Positions 46,688 to 56,504 are shown, numbered from the stretch's first letter. The stretch is DNA of 64,000 nt from Sulfitobacter sabulilitoris (GCF_005887615.1 NZ_VANS01000001.1:669415-733414); one strand, 5' to 3'. A program made the numbers and translations. Notes: a model not told the origin generated them from the sequence alone.

Positions 46688-48457
46688 TTATCTGTCTGTC
46701 TTGGTGCGGGCCGTGGCGCGGGGCAGGGTGCCCGCCAGGTTCTTGATCGCTTTGCACATGCCGGATCGGCGCGCGCTGACCAGCAGCGGCTGGCCCAGGT
46801 CGATGGATTTGCGCGCCGCGCGCGGATCCGACGGGATCCAGTGCGACAGCTGGCGGCCCAACACCCGCACCGCCTCCTTATGCGCCGCCGAGGGTGAAAA
46901 CGGCCGCTTTTCGCGGTTCACGATGATGTCGATCGGAAGGGTCATGTGGTCTTCGGTGATCAGATCGATCAGGCGTTTCGTGGCGCGCACCGAAGGCACG
47001 GAAGTATCGGTCACCACCAGCGCGCGCGACGCGCGCGCCATCACCGGTTCCATCCAGTCCATGATCGCCTGGGGCAGGTCGATGATGATCTGGTCATACC
47101 GGGTCCGCAATTCATCCAGCAGCGCCGAGACCGTGTCGGGCGAAAGCGCGGTCAGCGGGGCGAATACATCCGGCGCGGGCAAAATGGCGAAGCCGCCGGA
47201 ATGATCGACCATCGCGCGGTCCAGGAATTCCCCGTCGGGGTGCGATTGCGTCCGGATCAGATCGGCGAATGCGGTACAGTCGGGCACATCGCAAAAGGAC
47301 CCGACATTGCCGTTCTGGATATCCAGATCGATCAGCGCCACGCGCGGGGCCACGGTGGCGCCCTTGGCCGGCACGGCCAGTTGTGCGGCCAGGTTGACCG
47401 CCAGTGTGGAGGCGCCGGCGCCGCCGCGCGCGCGCATCACGGCCACGATCCGCCCGGTCGCGCCGTCGCTGCCCGCATCCGTCAAAAAAGGCGCGGCCAT
47501 TTCGGGCTTGGGCTGTTGTGGCGCTGCCGGTGCGGCAGGGGTCGCGCCCGCGGCAGGCGCGTATTGCGGCGTGTCGTCCCCGACCGGTGCGGCGGCCCGG
47601 TCCGGCGCGGGGCCGTTCGCGATCGGCGTGCGCGCGCGCAGCAGCGGCTCCGGCGTCGGCTCCCCGGCCTGCGGTGCGGGCATCGCGGGCGGCACGGCGC
47701 GCGGCTCCGCCGTTCGGGCGGTCGTCGGCTGGGGCGCCGCGTCGCGATGCTGCCCGGTCGCGGTGTCGGCGGCCGCGCGGCGCACGATCCGAAGGGCGGG
47801 CACGTCTTCGTCCTGCCAGATGTCATCTGCCTCGCCCGCGGCCGGGTCCGCCATCGGGGATGGCTGCGCGGTGCGGGCGGCGGGCGCGGCGCGGTTTGCC
47901 AGCGTGGCGTGGCGTATGAATTGCGCTGCCGGCGCCTGCTGATCCTCTCCCAGCGCATCAAGGCCGCCGGCCGCTGCCTTGGGGGGCGCGGGCGTCACGG
48001 ACACCGCGGGGCGGGCCGGGGCCGCCATCGGCGCGCGGGTGCCCTGGCCCTCGCCATCCGTCTCACCGCCTGAGATCAGCGCGGAGATCGGCAGGACCTC
48101 GTCGACGCCCACCTGCCGCCAGACGCGGATGTCGTCGGGCGACGGCAGGTCCGGCACGAGCGCGAGGAACCGCGTCGTGTCGCGTTCCGCGATATCGAGC
48201 CCGCTGAGGGCGGCGAGGTCGCGCGGCGATTGGGGATCGGTCTCGAACACGCAGAAATCGAAATCGGCCAGATCGTGGATCCGGGCGGCGAGCGTGCTGG
48301 AGCGGCTTGTTACCGAAACGTCCGGTTCGGCCTCGAGCACATGAACGATCCGGTGGCTCAGGCCGCGCGACTGACACAGAACAAGGATCCGCGTGCGCGC
48401 GGTGTTTCGGTGGCCGGACCCGCCGGTGTTGTCAAATCGGGAATTGATAAACGACAT
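46688..48457 (-). CDS. tadZ: Tad pilus localisation protein TadZ/CpaE, long form
   Basis: A 589-residue MinD/ParA-like ATPase. A receiver-like domain covers residues 21-130 (ILVLCQSRGLSHRIVHVLEAE), a Pro/Ala-rich linker of about 200 residues follows (130-330), and the ATPase domain starts at about 336 with the deviant Walker A RGGAGAST (344-351) and the IDLDIQNGNVG segment. The usual length is 400-430, so the extra is the linker. It places the pilus machinery at a cell pole in related bacteria. GAGGAG precedes the ATG. Confidence 0.92.
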   Translation of the reverse strand: MSFINSRFDNTGGSGHRNTARTRILVLCQSRGLSHRIVHVLEAEPDVSVTSRSSTLAARIHDLADFDFCVFETDPQSPRDLAALSGLDIAERDTTRFLALVPDLPSPDDIRVWRQVGVDEVLPISALISGGETDGEGQGTRAPMAAPARPAVSVTPAPPKAAAGGLDALGEDQQAPAAQFIRHATLANRAAPAARTAQPSPMADPAAGEADDIWQDEDVPALRIVRRAAADTATGQHRDAAPQPTTARTAEPRAVPPAMPAPQAGEPTPEPLLRARTPIANGPAPDRAAAPVGDDTPQYAPAAGATPAAPAAPQQPKPEMAAPFLTDAGSDGATGRIVAVMRARGGAGASTLAVNLAAQLAVPAKGATVAPRVALIDLDIQNGNVGSFCDVPDCTAFADLIRTQSHPDGEFLDRAMVDHSGGFAILPAPDVFAPLTALSPDTVSALLDELRTRYDQIIIDLPQAIMDWMEPVMARASRALVVTDTSVPSVRATKRLIDLITEDHMTLPIDIIVNREKRPFSPSAAHKEAVRVLGRQLSHWIPSDPRAARKSIDLGQPLLVSARRSGMCKAIKNLAGTLPRATARTKTDR

Positions 48458-48468
48458 CTTGATACTCC

Positions 48469-49092
48469 TCAGCGCAGGTCTTCCGACGGAAGGGACGCGC
48501 TCATGGACGGAAACGTGACCGTCGCGCCCAGATCGGACGCCTGTGTGGCACCGGCCATGGCGGCGAATGCGCCCAACGGTGAAATGAATTGAAATTGCAG
48601 GTCGACGATGTCGACCGAAACGATGGGCGCATAGGGCGCCCCCAGCCGGTTGAGCGCCGGATCGAAGCTATAGGCGAACTCGAGGTTTTCCGGCGTCGCG
48701 TTCACCGGCAAAAGCGGTTGCACCTGGCTCCAGATCCTGGCGGCAGTGGCGTTGCCGGATGTGCCGCGACAGGTGACAGTGGCGATCGTACTGCAGATCG
48801 CACTGCCCGCGCCACAGGACGTGCCATTGGGGATCAAGGAGGACATGCCGCCCACGCCCCGAGTCGTGACGTCGGCCAGACCGGTACAGACCGGTGCATT
48901 GACCACGGCGATGCGGGCCGCGCGCTCGGTCGCCTTTTCCGCCATCACGTAGCTGAAGCCGAGACGACCGAAGTCGATCAGGCCAAAGACCAGCAACAGG
49001 AAGATCGCCAGAACCACGGCGAATTCGACCATCGTGGCGCCGTCTTCGTCCGTGGCGAAGCGGGCCGGGGACATGATGCGACGCGACATCAT
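48469..49092 (-). CDS. TadE/TadF-like minor pseudopilin A
   Basis: A 207-residue protein with a short cytoplasmic head, then DEDGATMVEFAVVLAIFLLLVFGLIDFG, a TadE-type membrane segment with the Gly-Ala-x3-Glu pattern for processing. The periplasmic part contains four cysteines. ATG codons at 49092 and 49089 both overlap the previous stop. Probably a pilus initiation or tip component. Confidence 0.85.
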   Translation of the reverse strand: MMSRRIMSPARFATDEDGATMVEFAVVLAIFLLLVFGLIDFGRLGFSYVMAEKATERAARIAVVNAPVCTGLADVTTRGVGGMSSLIPNGTSCGAGSAICSTIATVTCRGTSGNATAARIWSQVQPLLPVNATPENLEFAYSFDPALNRLGAPYAPIVSVDIVDLQFQFISPLGAFAAMAGATQASDLGATVTFPSMSASLPSEDLR

Positions 49093-49574
49093 GTGCCAAG
49101 CACCCGCGCCTGGTCGCGCACGACAGTCGTCACATCGTCCAGCGTCACGCCCACAAGGCGAAATATCCCCTTGAACGGATAGTCGATGGCCAGCGTCGCG
49201 GTCACGGCGGCGACCGGCACGGTGGCCTTCCGGTAATCGCCCGCCACGCACTCGAGCGTCGCGCTGACACCAACGATCCGGATCGACGCGGGGAAGAGCG
49301 TGTCACCCGACCGGGTGTCGCGCACGATCTCGGTCAGCTTGGTGTTCCAGCCGCTGACGGCGCCACCGCTGTCGCAGACATCCCCCGGCACCACGCGCGA
49401 CAGATAGCGGGTCGCGTCGCGGACGCCCGTGATCGTGGTCTGATATCCCCAGAAGGTGCGGCTCGCCTCAAAGGTGAAGGCCACAAAGACCAGCGCCACG
49501 GGAACCAGCATGGCAAATTCGACCAGTGCGGCGCCGTCCTCGGCGCGCCAGAAACGGGGCAGGCGGCGCATCAT
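49089..49574 (-). CDS. TadE/TadF-like minor pseudopilin B
   Basis: A 161-residue protein with AEDGAALVEFAMLVPVALVFVAFTFEASR, the TadE/TadF membrane segment. ATG 49574 follows GGTGGA and overlaps the stop of the TadG-like gene by four bases. Partner of the adjacent minor pseudopilins in the Flp pilus. Confidence 0.85.
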   Translation of the reverse strand: MMRRLPRFWRAEDGAALVEFAMLVPVALVFVAFTFEASRTFWGYQTTITGVRDATRYLSRVVPGDVCDSGGAVSGWNTKLTEIVRDTRSGDTLFPASIRIVGVSATLECVAGDYRKATVPVAAVTATLAIDYPFKGIFRLVGVTLDDVTTVVRDQARVLGT

Positions 49575-51034
49575 TCCACCAGCCGCACGACATCGCGCAC
49601 GTCCGTATCGAGGGTTCCGCCACCGCATTCGCCGCCAAGGCAGGCCGTGATCTCGACGTTGAAGCCGCCGGTTTCGGCCGGACCCAGCAAGAACACTTCG
49701 AAATATTCGCGCACCGGCGCGGAGCCGCCTGCGGATCCAAGCCCGCCATTCGAACAATCGATCCCTGCGACCACCATCAGGCGGCGCTCCGGATCCTGCG
49801 AGGAGAAGGGGTTGCACATCTGCGGCACAAAGCCCGATCCGCCCAGCAGCCCGCCGGCAAGCCCACCGACGATGCCGCCCAACAGGGAGCCGTCGGCGTC
49901 CGCCTCGACCTCGGCGCGGAAGAAATCGAAGCGCGTCGTCGCGTCCGGAAAGGGATCCGTGCCGCCGTAATGTGCATCGACGTAGGCCTGCCGCCCGAGC
50001 GAGAAATTTCCGTTGCCCTGCACACCACACGAACCGCTGGCCACGCAATCATCGGCCGGCAGGCTCAGATCGTCGTTCGAGGGCAGGATATCGAGCGGCA
50101 GGCACAGGCCCGCGATGTCGGTCTGGCCCGCCAGCACGTTGGGACCGGCGGAAAACGCGTCGATGCCCGACAGGCCGGAGACAAGGCCGTTGAATTCGCC
50201 GAACCGCGTGTTGATCGCATCCGTAAGGCCGGTGGCATCCACATCCGCCGAAATCCCGAGCCCCCTGGACCCGGAACAGGCGGAGGCAGGCTTTTGCGCC
50301 GCCAGCAGACAGGCCTCGAGCCCGGCGCCCGAGAGGCCCGCGCAGATGCTCAGCCCGTCAAGCTGGCTGGCGATCGTGTCGACGGCGCGGATGCCGCCGG
50401 GCAGCGTGGTGCCCACCCCGACATTGGGGTTGAGCACCAATGATGTGCCAATGCTGCTGGCGGCGGAGAAGTTCGCCGACGGCAGGCACATGGCCACGGG
50501 CGCGACGTCGCAGGCCTCGAGCGAGAACTCCGCGACGGCGGTGGCCATCACGCCGAACCGGTCGGCGCTGCGCCCCGACAGGCTGGCGGCGGCACCGCTC
50601 AGCGGTGTGATCACGTCGGTGTCGCCCATCAGCACCTGCACGAAGCGGGCCTGCGCGGGCGAGGTGGTCACGTTTTCGGGCGCGCGCACGAACCCGCCAG
50701 ACGTGGCATCGTGTTTGAAAAAGGTCAGCGTGTAGCTGTTGGAGCCGCCCAGCACCTTGGCGCCATCGCCGTAGGTCTGGCTGTCCTCGATCAGATCGGC
50801 CGCGGCACGGGTCGCACGGGCGATGCTGTCGGGTGCCCCGTCCAATTCGGCAGCGGCGGCAAGGCTGACGCTGTCGGCGTAGGATTGCAGTTCGGACTGG
50901 GTCGTCGCGACCCGCCCGAAATCGAAGCTCAAGCCCAGGAGCCCCAGGAACACCACCAGCGCGACGGCCCAGAACACGAGGATGGCGCCATCCTCGTTCT
51001 CGACAAAGCGGTTTGATGTGGGGCGGGCGAACAT
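49571..51034 (-). CDS. TadG-like pilus-associated protein
   Basis: A 487-residue protein starting MFARPTSNRFVENEDG and followed by GAILVFWAVALVVFLGLLGLSFDFGR, the TadG N-terminal membrane anchor (DUF2134-type). The periplasmic part is cysteine-rich with Gly/Ser-rich segments (GIVGGLAGGLLGGSG) and could be displayed. The ATG at 51034 is the first start that gives the family N-terminus. It opens the minor pilin trio. Confidence 0.87.
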   Translation of the reverse strand: MFARPTSNRFVENEDGAILVFWAVALVVFLGLLGLSFDFGRVATTQSELQSYADSVSLAAAAELDGAPDSIARATRAAADLIEDSQTYGDGAKVLGGSNSYTLTFFKHDATSGGFVRAPENVTTSPAQARFVQVLMGDTDVITPLSGAAASLSGRSADRFGVMATAVAEFSLEACDVAPVAMCLPSANFSAASSIGTSLVLNPNVGVGTTLPGGIRAVDTIASQLDGLSICAGLSGAGLEACLLAAQKPASACSGSRGLGISADVDATGLTDAINTRFGEFNGLVSGLSGIDAFSAGPNVLAGQTDIAGLCLPLDILPSNDDLSLPADDCVASGSCGVQGNGNFSLGRQAYVDAHYGGTDPFPDATTRFDFFRAEVEADADGSLLGGIVGGLAGGLLGGSGFVPQMCNPFSSQDPERRLMVVAGIDCSNGGLGSAGGSAPVREYFEVFLLGPAETGGFNVEITACLGGECGGGTLDTDVRDVVRLVE

Positions 51035-51128
51035 ACTGTCTGCGCTCCGAAAGTCAGGGACAAGGTTAAGAGAGGGCGCATCAAGCCCGACCGGACGTAC
51101 CGGTCGGGACTTGGTGCGGGTGCGTGAC

Positions 51129-51332
51129 TTACTCGGTCGGGGTGCGCGGCATCGCGGCACTTGCATCGCCCATGGTCAGGCCGATGTCGGTGCCCAGCGT
51201 GACCAGCGCACCGGCGCCGAGCGTCACGGCAAGGCCAAGCGCGATGCCGTATTCGACAAGCGTTGCACCGTCTTCGCAGTGGCGAAAGCGAATGAAGAGG
51301 TTCATCAGGCGGGTGGAGATCTGGTTGGTCAT
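51129..51332 (-). CDS. flp: Flp/Fap major pilin
   Basis: A 67-residue pilin. The positively charged leader MTNQISTRLMNLFIRFRHCED ends at Gly22, followed by the mature start ATLVEYGIALGLAV with the conserved Glu27 needed for assembly. The prepilin peptidase at 52590 should cut between residues 22 and 23. I use ATG 51332, eight bases after AAGGA; ATG 51338 is an alternative. The mature C-terminus (TEDase-free, ending AAMPRTPTE) is about 45 residues, typical for Flp. Confidence 0.88.
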   Translation of the reverse strand: MTNQISTRLMNLFIRFRHCEDGATLVEYGIALGLAVTLGAGALVTLGTDIGLTMGDASAAMPRTPTE

Positions 51333-51689
51333 AGTCATAATCCTTGTGTACGATTTAAGCGACATGGGCCGCGGTCTGAGATCACCGACCACCATGTCTG
51401 TGTTCGGCAACTGTACGATCAATCTAGTGAACGGCAGGTAAGCCGGCATCGTTCAAATGGATGATAAATCAAGGCATTTTTACGGTTTTGTAAACACTGT
51501 GGAAAAAGCATCCATAGCATTGTTTTAAAACATTATTTATCGCCATATCGCGTCGCAAAATCTGTTGGAATCCGACGTTTTCATGGCCTGCCGGGCGGCA
51601 AATGCCGTATCCTCGCCACAAACTGGTCCTAGAAGCGTCAGGTCGCTTTGGCAGTCTGCAGGGCATCCTATTACAGAGTATGAGTTGAT
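51333..51689. other. divergent intergenic region with promoters for flp and the LuxR gene
   Basis: 357 bases, strikingly AT-rich in the centre (about 51465-51545), with TTTTAAAACATTATTTATC. A TTGGCA (about 51648) and TTACAG 17 bases on could drive the rightward regulator. I see no gene or strong hairpin. Confidence 0.5.
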
Positions 51690-52586
51690 ATGCCCCGTTC
51701 AGCAGACACCGCATCGTCAGATCCCGTTCGCTTTCCCACCGCTGCCCCCCTCGAAGTCCGGATAGAGCGTTCGTTCGCGCTGATTACCAAATGGGCGGCC
51801 GCGATGTCGGGGCATGGGGATTTCAACAAGATCGTCTCTGGTCTGATTGCACAGGTACAGGGCGCGAACCTTGTGGTCTACAGGCTTGCACTGGCGGATT
51901 TCACCCCGCGGATCATCGCCGCGGCCTGTGACCGCAGAGGTCAGACCCGGCCCGATCGGCCCGGTGTGGCGCTCGCGCGCTTCTTGCTGGACCGACACCG
52001 CGAAAGCGCCCTGCCGGGCACCATCTGGCGTCTCAGCGAACTGCGCGAGGATCCCCGCTTTGCGGCAAGCGCAGCCAACCGCGAATGGGCGCACCGCACC
52101 GAGATCTGCGAGGTCAGCCTGATCGTGATGGAACAGCAGGATGGCCATATCGACCTGATCGAGATCGCGTTCGAAACGCCGCCGAACCGGCACAAGCAAC
52201 TCTCCACCTCTGTCATCACCAGGTCGCTGGCCGACGGGTGGGCGGCCCGCGCGCCAGGCATCGTGAGCCGCATGATCGCGGCGCAGGGCCGGATGCGAGG
52301 GTCCACCGCGGGCCATGACACGGATCACGCCAGCCCCTCCATTCTGGGCGGCTTCAACCCCTATAACCTCAGCCGGTCCGAGCAGCGGGTCTGCCATCTT
52401 CTTGCCGGCGGGCTCAAACCGCGCGAGATGGCGCAGGAACTGAATGTCTCGATCGCGACGATCCGCACACATCTGCGCAATGTCTATGCCAAGACGGGCG
52501 CCTCCGGTCAGGTCGAGGTGATGGCACGCCTGCACGCCGATACGCAGACCGAGCAGGACCAGCCAACGCTCAGCCGGGCCGGATAG
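51690..52586 (+). CDS. LuxR-type transcription regulator
   Basis: A 298-residue protein with a C-terminal LuxR helix-turn-helix (about residues 222-285; LSRSEQRVCHLLAGGLKPREMAQELNVSIATIRTHLRNVYAKTGASGQVEVMARL). The N-terminal 200 residues have no recognised sensor domain. It lies between the divergent flp and co-directional prepilin peptidase genes, with four bases to the latter, which makes it a likely regulator of the Flp pilus. Confidence 0.82.
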   Translation: MPRSADTASSDPVRFPTAAPLEVRIERSFALITKWAAAMSGHGDFNKIVSGLIAQVQGANLVVYRLALADFTPRIIAAACDRRGQTRPDRPGVALARFLLDRHRESALPGTIWRLSELREDPRFAASAANREWAHRTEICEVSLIVMEQQDGHIDLIEIAFETPPNRHKQLSTSVITRSLADGWAARAPGIVSRMIAAQGRMRGSTAGHDTDHASPSILGGFNPYNLSRSEQRVCHLLAGGLKPREMAQELNVSIATIRTHLRNVYAKTGASGQVEVMARLHADTQTEQDQPTLSRAG

Positions 52587-52589
52587 CGC

Positions 52590-53081
52590 ATGCCGGACGC
52601 GATCGCCAACCTGCAGGTTCCCGTGCTGCTGGGGCTTGTGCCGCTTCTTCTGGCGACCGCGCTGTTCGATCTGCGCCAGATGCGCATCCCGAATGTATTG
52701 GTGGGGGCCTACCTGTGTCTCTTCGCGGCGTCGCTGCTGACGCCCGGCAATCTTGACGGTGTGGCCCTGCGCCTGCTCGCGGCCGGGGTCGTTCTGGCGG
52801 TCGGGGTTGCGGGCTTTTCGTTCCACCTGCTGGGCGGCGGTGACGTCAAAGTGCTGTCCGCGCTGGTGTTGTTCATCCCTCACCAATGGCTTGCGGTCTT
52901 CGCGCTGTCATTGTCGGTGTCGCTGCTGGTCGGCATCGCGCTTGTCCAAGTCGTGCGGCTTGGCGCGGCCTCTCCGACCTCCCGCTGGGCCTTTTTGCGT
53001 GACACGCGGCGGTTTCCGATGGGCCTGTCCATCGCGATGGCAGGGCTGTCGCTGCCGATACTCAAGCTGACCCTTGGATGA
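52590..53081 (+). CDS. tadV: Tad prepilin peptidase (TadV/CpaA)
   Basis: A 163-residue type A24 aspartic membrane peptidase with five or so membrane spans. The catalytic aspartates are D27 (LFDLRQMRIPN) and D85 (LLGGGDVKVLSAL, the GxGD motif). It cleaves Flp and the TadE/F pseudopilins. It starts four bases after the LuxR gene stop, so is co-transcribed with it. Confidence 0.93.
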   Translation: MPDAIANLQVPVLLGLVPLLLATALFDLRQMRIPNVLVGAYLCLFAASLLTPGNLDGVALRLLAAGVVLAVGVAGFSFHLLGGGDVKVLSALVLFIPHQWLAVFALSLSVSLLVGIALVQVVRLGAASPTSRWAFLRDTRRFPMGLSIAMAGLSLPILKLTLG

Positions 53082-53261
53082 CGCAGGCGGGATGCCCGGT
53101 CACCTGACACATAATTTTCGACCGGTTTTTCTTGATTTAGTTGCATTGTCCGATCAGCACTCTATCGTGGGGAAATTCCGTTCGGATACCAAACCCTTCC
53201 CGCGCCCCGGCAGAATGTCCGGACCCCGGCACGTGATCGGATAACAGGCAAAGGGGATGTA

Positions 53262-56200
53262 ATGAGTCGTTTATTCTGGGTTCCAACCGGCGTTGTGGGC
53301 CTATGTCTGGCAGCAACCCTGACCACGGCTCTTTGGACAGAACGGACCAGCAAGAGCCGCGTCGAAGACGCGTTTCACAGCGTGACCGAAGACAACAAGA
53401 GCGCGCTGCAAAAGCGCCTGACGGATTATGCACAGTCGTTGAACGCCGCAAGCGGGCTGATCACCGCGTCGGACGCCGTGGTCCAGCAGGACTGGGCCAA
53501 TTTCGTCACGGCGCTGAATATCGATGAAAATCTGCCCGGCATCAACGGCATCGGCTGGATCGTTCCGGTCGAACCCGGACAACGGCAGGAGTTCCTTCGC
53601 CAGGCCGAGGCGGATGGCATCGAGGGGATGAAAATCCACCCCGAGACCGCGACCGAGTCCACTTTCGTCATCAAGTACATCGAGCCCCTGGCGCCAAATA
53701 TCCAGGCGCGCGGCCTCAACATCGCGTTCGAAGAGGGCCGCAGGACAACGGCGATCCGCGCCCGCGAGACCGGATTGCCGCATCTGACGCCACGCATCCT
53801 GCTGGTGCAGGACGCCGCGAAAACACCGGGCTTTCTGCTGCTGCACCCGCATTACGACCGCACCGTGGCAACCGCGGACGGGCGCGGGGCGTTCCAGGGT
53901 TGGGTCTATGCCCCGTTCATCGGGTCGCGCACCCTGCGAAACCTGTCGCCCGCGCAGTCGAAATTCTTTTCGTTGTCGGTTTATGACGGCGCGCAGGCCG
54001 ACCAGGACCTTCTGATCTATTCCACGCTGGCCAATCCGGCTGAAGCGATCGACAGCGACTGGACCCGCAGCGCGTCGATTTCGCTACTGGGGCGCGAATG
54101 GCTGCTGGTCTGGAACAGCACGCCTGCCTTCGACGCCGCGCAGCAATACCACTACGCCACGTTCTTCGTCGCCGGGAGCGGTCTGCTCCTGACGGCTTTG
54201 CTGGGGGCGCTGGTGACCGTGCTGATGCACCGCGAACATGCGGTCAGGCGGCTGGTCGGGGTGCGCACGCGACAGCTCGATGCCAATGAGCAGCAGAACA
54301 GATCGATCATCGATCATGCGATGATGGCCATCCTGGTGATCGACGCCAATGACGTGATCCTGTCGGCAAACCCGATGACCGGGCAGATGTTCGGACAGGA
54401 CGAAACCCATCTGATCGGTCAGCCGCTGCAACGGCTGTTGGGCAGGCAGACGGGGGGGCAGGGCCAGTTGCCGCGCCAGATCGTATCGCGCACCGCCCAG
54501 GGCCAGCGGCTCTTTCTCGACGTGCGCATGTCGACTTGGCAATCGAGCGCGAATGAAAAACTGGCAACCGTGATGCTGCTCGACGTGACCGAGGAACAGA
54601 TCGGCGCAGAACGTCTCGCCATCGCGGAAGAGCGGTGGAACGCGGTCCTCGTGGGCGCGGATATCGGGGTCTTCGACATCGATTTGCGCACCGGGAAATC
54701 GATCGTGTCGGACACATGGAAGCGGTTGATGGGTGTCCCGCCCACAGACCCCGTGACCGATCCGCAGGCGGTGTTTCTGAAGCGCATCCATCCCGACGAC
54801 CTGCCTGCGTTGCAGGCGGCGGACCGTGATTGCATCAGCGGCCAGTCCGACCGGTCCATTGCGCAGTACCGGATCAGTTTCGGTGACGGACACTGGCGCT
54901 GGATGCGGTCCGATGCGACCGTGGCCGAACGCGACAGCGACGGGCGCGCGGTGCGGTTCCTTGGGGTTCAGACGGATATCACCGAACTGCACGATGCCCG
55001 CGAGAAACTGGAGGCCAGCGAGCTGCAATTCCGCACCGTGCTCAACAACGCGCCAGTGGGCATGGCGATGTGCGCGGCCAATGGCGGGTTTATCGGCGTC
55101 AACGCCGCGATGGTCAAGCTGACCGGTCACAGCGAAGACACGCTGAGCACCTCCAAGCTGCACCACATCATGGTCCGCGAAGACTTCAAGCACCTGTTGT
55201 CGGAGGTGCGCGACCTTCAGGCGCGCAAAATCAACGCCATCGAAGGCGAATACCGCCTGATCGACTCCAACGGCGACGAGCTTTGGACCCTGGCCAGCAT
55301 CGCCTGGACACTCGATCCCGCCAGCGACGATCATATTTTCATCCTGCAATTCCAGGACATCCGCGAAATCAAGAAAGTCGAACGGATGAAGACGGAATTC
55401 GTCTCGACCGTCAGTCACGAGTTGCGCACGCCGCTGACCTCGATCAAAGGGGCATTGGCGCTGCTGATGGGTCAGTTCAGGTCGGACCTGCCCATGGCGG
55501 CCTCGCGACTGATGAACATCGCCCAGAACAACACCGACCGCCTGATCGAGTTGGTCAACGACATTCTGGACATGGAAAAAATCGCATCGGGACAGCTTGA
55601 ATTCCAGTTCACCACCGAAAACATCGCCGATCTGGTCAGGGATACGGCCACGCAGATGTCGCCCTTTGCCGCCCAGCACAAGGTCACGCTGAAGGTCGAA
55701 ACAAGCACGCCGCCGCCCTTGGGCGATGTCGACAAGGGCCGGTTTCAGCAGGTCGTGGCCAACCTTGTGTCCAACGCCGCGAAATACTCGTATGACGACA
55801 CGGTCGTCGATATCCGCATCCAGCGCAGAAACGGCGAATTCCGGGTACGCGTCACCAACCAGGGACCGGGCGTGCCCGAAGCCTTCCGCCACAAGCTGTT
55901 CCAGCCGTTTCAGCAGGCCGACAGTTCGGATACCCGCAGCAATGGCGGCACCGGCCTTGGGCTCAATATCACCAAGCTGATCGTGGAGCGGATGGGCGGC
56001 CGGATCGGATACCGCAGCGAACCCGAAGGCGAAACAAGTTTTTGGGTGGTCCTGCCAGAGACCAGCAGCAGCAGAAAGGCCGACATCGTATCGCTGCATG
56101 GCAGCTATGACGCATCGCAGGCGCCGGTGCGAATCCTGCACCTCGAAGACGACGTGGATTTCGCCGAGGTCCTTGCCGACAGCTTTGGCAAGCTGGCGGA

Positions 56201-56504
56201 CATCACGCCGGCGGCAACCCTGGCAGAGGCCCGCAAGGCGATCCGCTTGCGCAAGTTCGAACTGATCATCATCGACTGGGATCTGCCTGACGGCAACGGG
56301 ATGGAGCTTCTGGAGACGCTCGAGGCACGGGGCATCGACGTGCCGGTGATCGGGCTGTCGGCCTTTGAATCCGGCGCGCGCAACGACCGGATAACCACCG
56401 AACTTGTCAAAAGCCGGTCCGAATTGTCCAAAGTGGTCGCCAAGGTGCTGCAGGTCGCGAACCGGCAACGCGGCATCGACCGGGCTGGCCGAAATGCATC
56501 ATGA
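53262..56504 (+). CDS. CHASE-PAS hybrid sensor histidine kinase
   Basis: A 1080-residue hybrid kinase. Order: membrane span at about 7-25, periplasmic CHASE domain (about 70-270; NGIGWIVPVEPGQRQEFL, FVIKYIEPLAPN), second span near 300-325, PAS domains at about 345-450, 465-580 and 590-700, HisKA with phosphorylated His719 (STVSHELRTPLTSIKG), HATPase (about 830-945; NLVSNAAKYS, GGTGLGLNITKLI), and a C-terminal receiver with D1005 (IIIDWDLPDGNG). The receiver sits after the kinase, giving a phosphorelay architecture. Ribosome site AAAGGGG precedes ATG 53262. Confidence 0.92.
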   Translation: MSRLFWVPTGVVGLCLAATLTTALWTERTSKSRVEDAFHSVTEDNKSALQKRLTDYAQSLNAASGLITASDAVVQQDWANFVTALNIDENLPGINGIGWIVPVEPGQRQEFLRQAEADGIEGMKIHPETATESTFVIKYIEPLAPNIQARGLNIAFEEGRRTTAIRARETGLPHLTPRILLVQDAAKTPGFLLLHPHYDRTVATADGRGAFQGWVYAPFIGSRTLRNLSPAQSKFFSLSVYDGAQADQDLLIYSTLANPAEAIDSDWTRSASISLLGREWLLVWNSTPAFDAAQQYHYATFFVAGSGLLLTALLGALVTVLMHREHAVRRLVGVRTRQLDANEQQNRSIIDHAMMAILVIDANDVILSANPMTGQMFGQDETHLIGQPLQRLLGRQTGGQGQLPRQIVSRTAQGQRLFLDVRMSTWQSSANEKLATVMLLDVTEEQIGAERLAIAEERWNAVLVGADIGVFDIDLRTGKSIVSDTWKRLMGVPPTDPVTDPQAVFLKRIHPDDLPALQAADRDCISGQSDRSIAQYRISFGDGHWRWMRSDATVAERDSDGRAVRFLGVQTDITELHDAREKLEASELQFRTVLNNAPVGMAMCAANGGFIGVNAAMVKLTGHSEDTLSTSKLHHIMVREDFKHLLSEVRDLQARKINAIEGEYRLIDSNGDELWTLASIAWTLDPASDDHIFILQFQDIREIKKVERMKTEFVSTVSHELRTPLTSIKGALALLMGQFRSDLPMAASRLMNIAQNNTDRLIELVNDILDMEKIASGQLEFQFTTENIADLVRDTATQMSPFAAQHKVTLKVETSTPPPLGDVDKGRFQQVVANLVSNAAKYSYDDTVVDIRIQRRNGEFRVRVTNQGPGVPEAFRHKLFQPFQQADSSDTRSNGGTGLGLNITKLIVERMGGRIGYRSEPEGETSFWVVLPETSSSRKADIVSLHGSYDASQAPVRILHLEDDVDFAEVLADSFGKLADITPAATLAEARKAIRLRKFELIIIDWDLPDGNGMELLETLEARGIDVPVIGLSAFESGARNDRITTELVKSRSELSKVVAKVLQVANRQRGIDRAGRNAS

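Noticed and set aside
54084-56468. A 794-codon minus-strand frame opposite the hybrid kinase
   Set aside because: Antisense to an unmistakable kinase; composition is typical of mirror frames.
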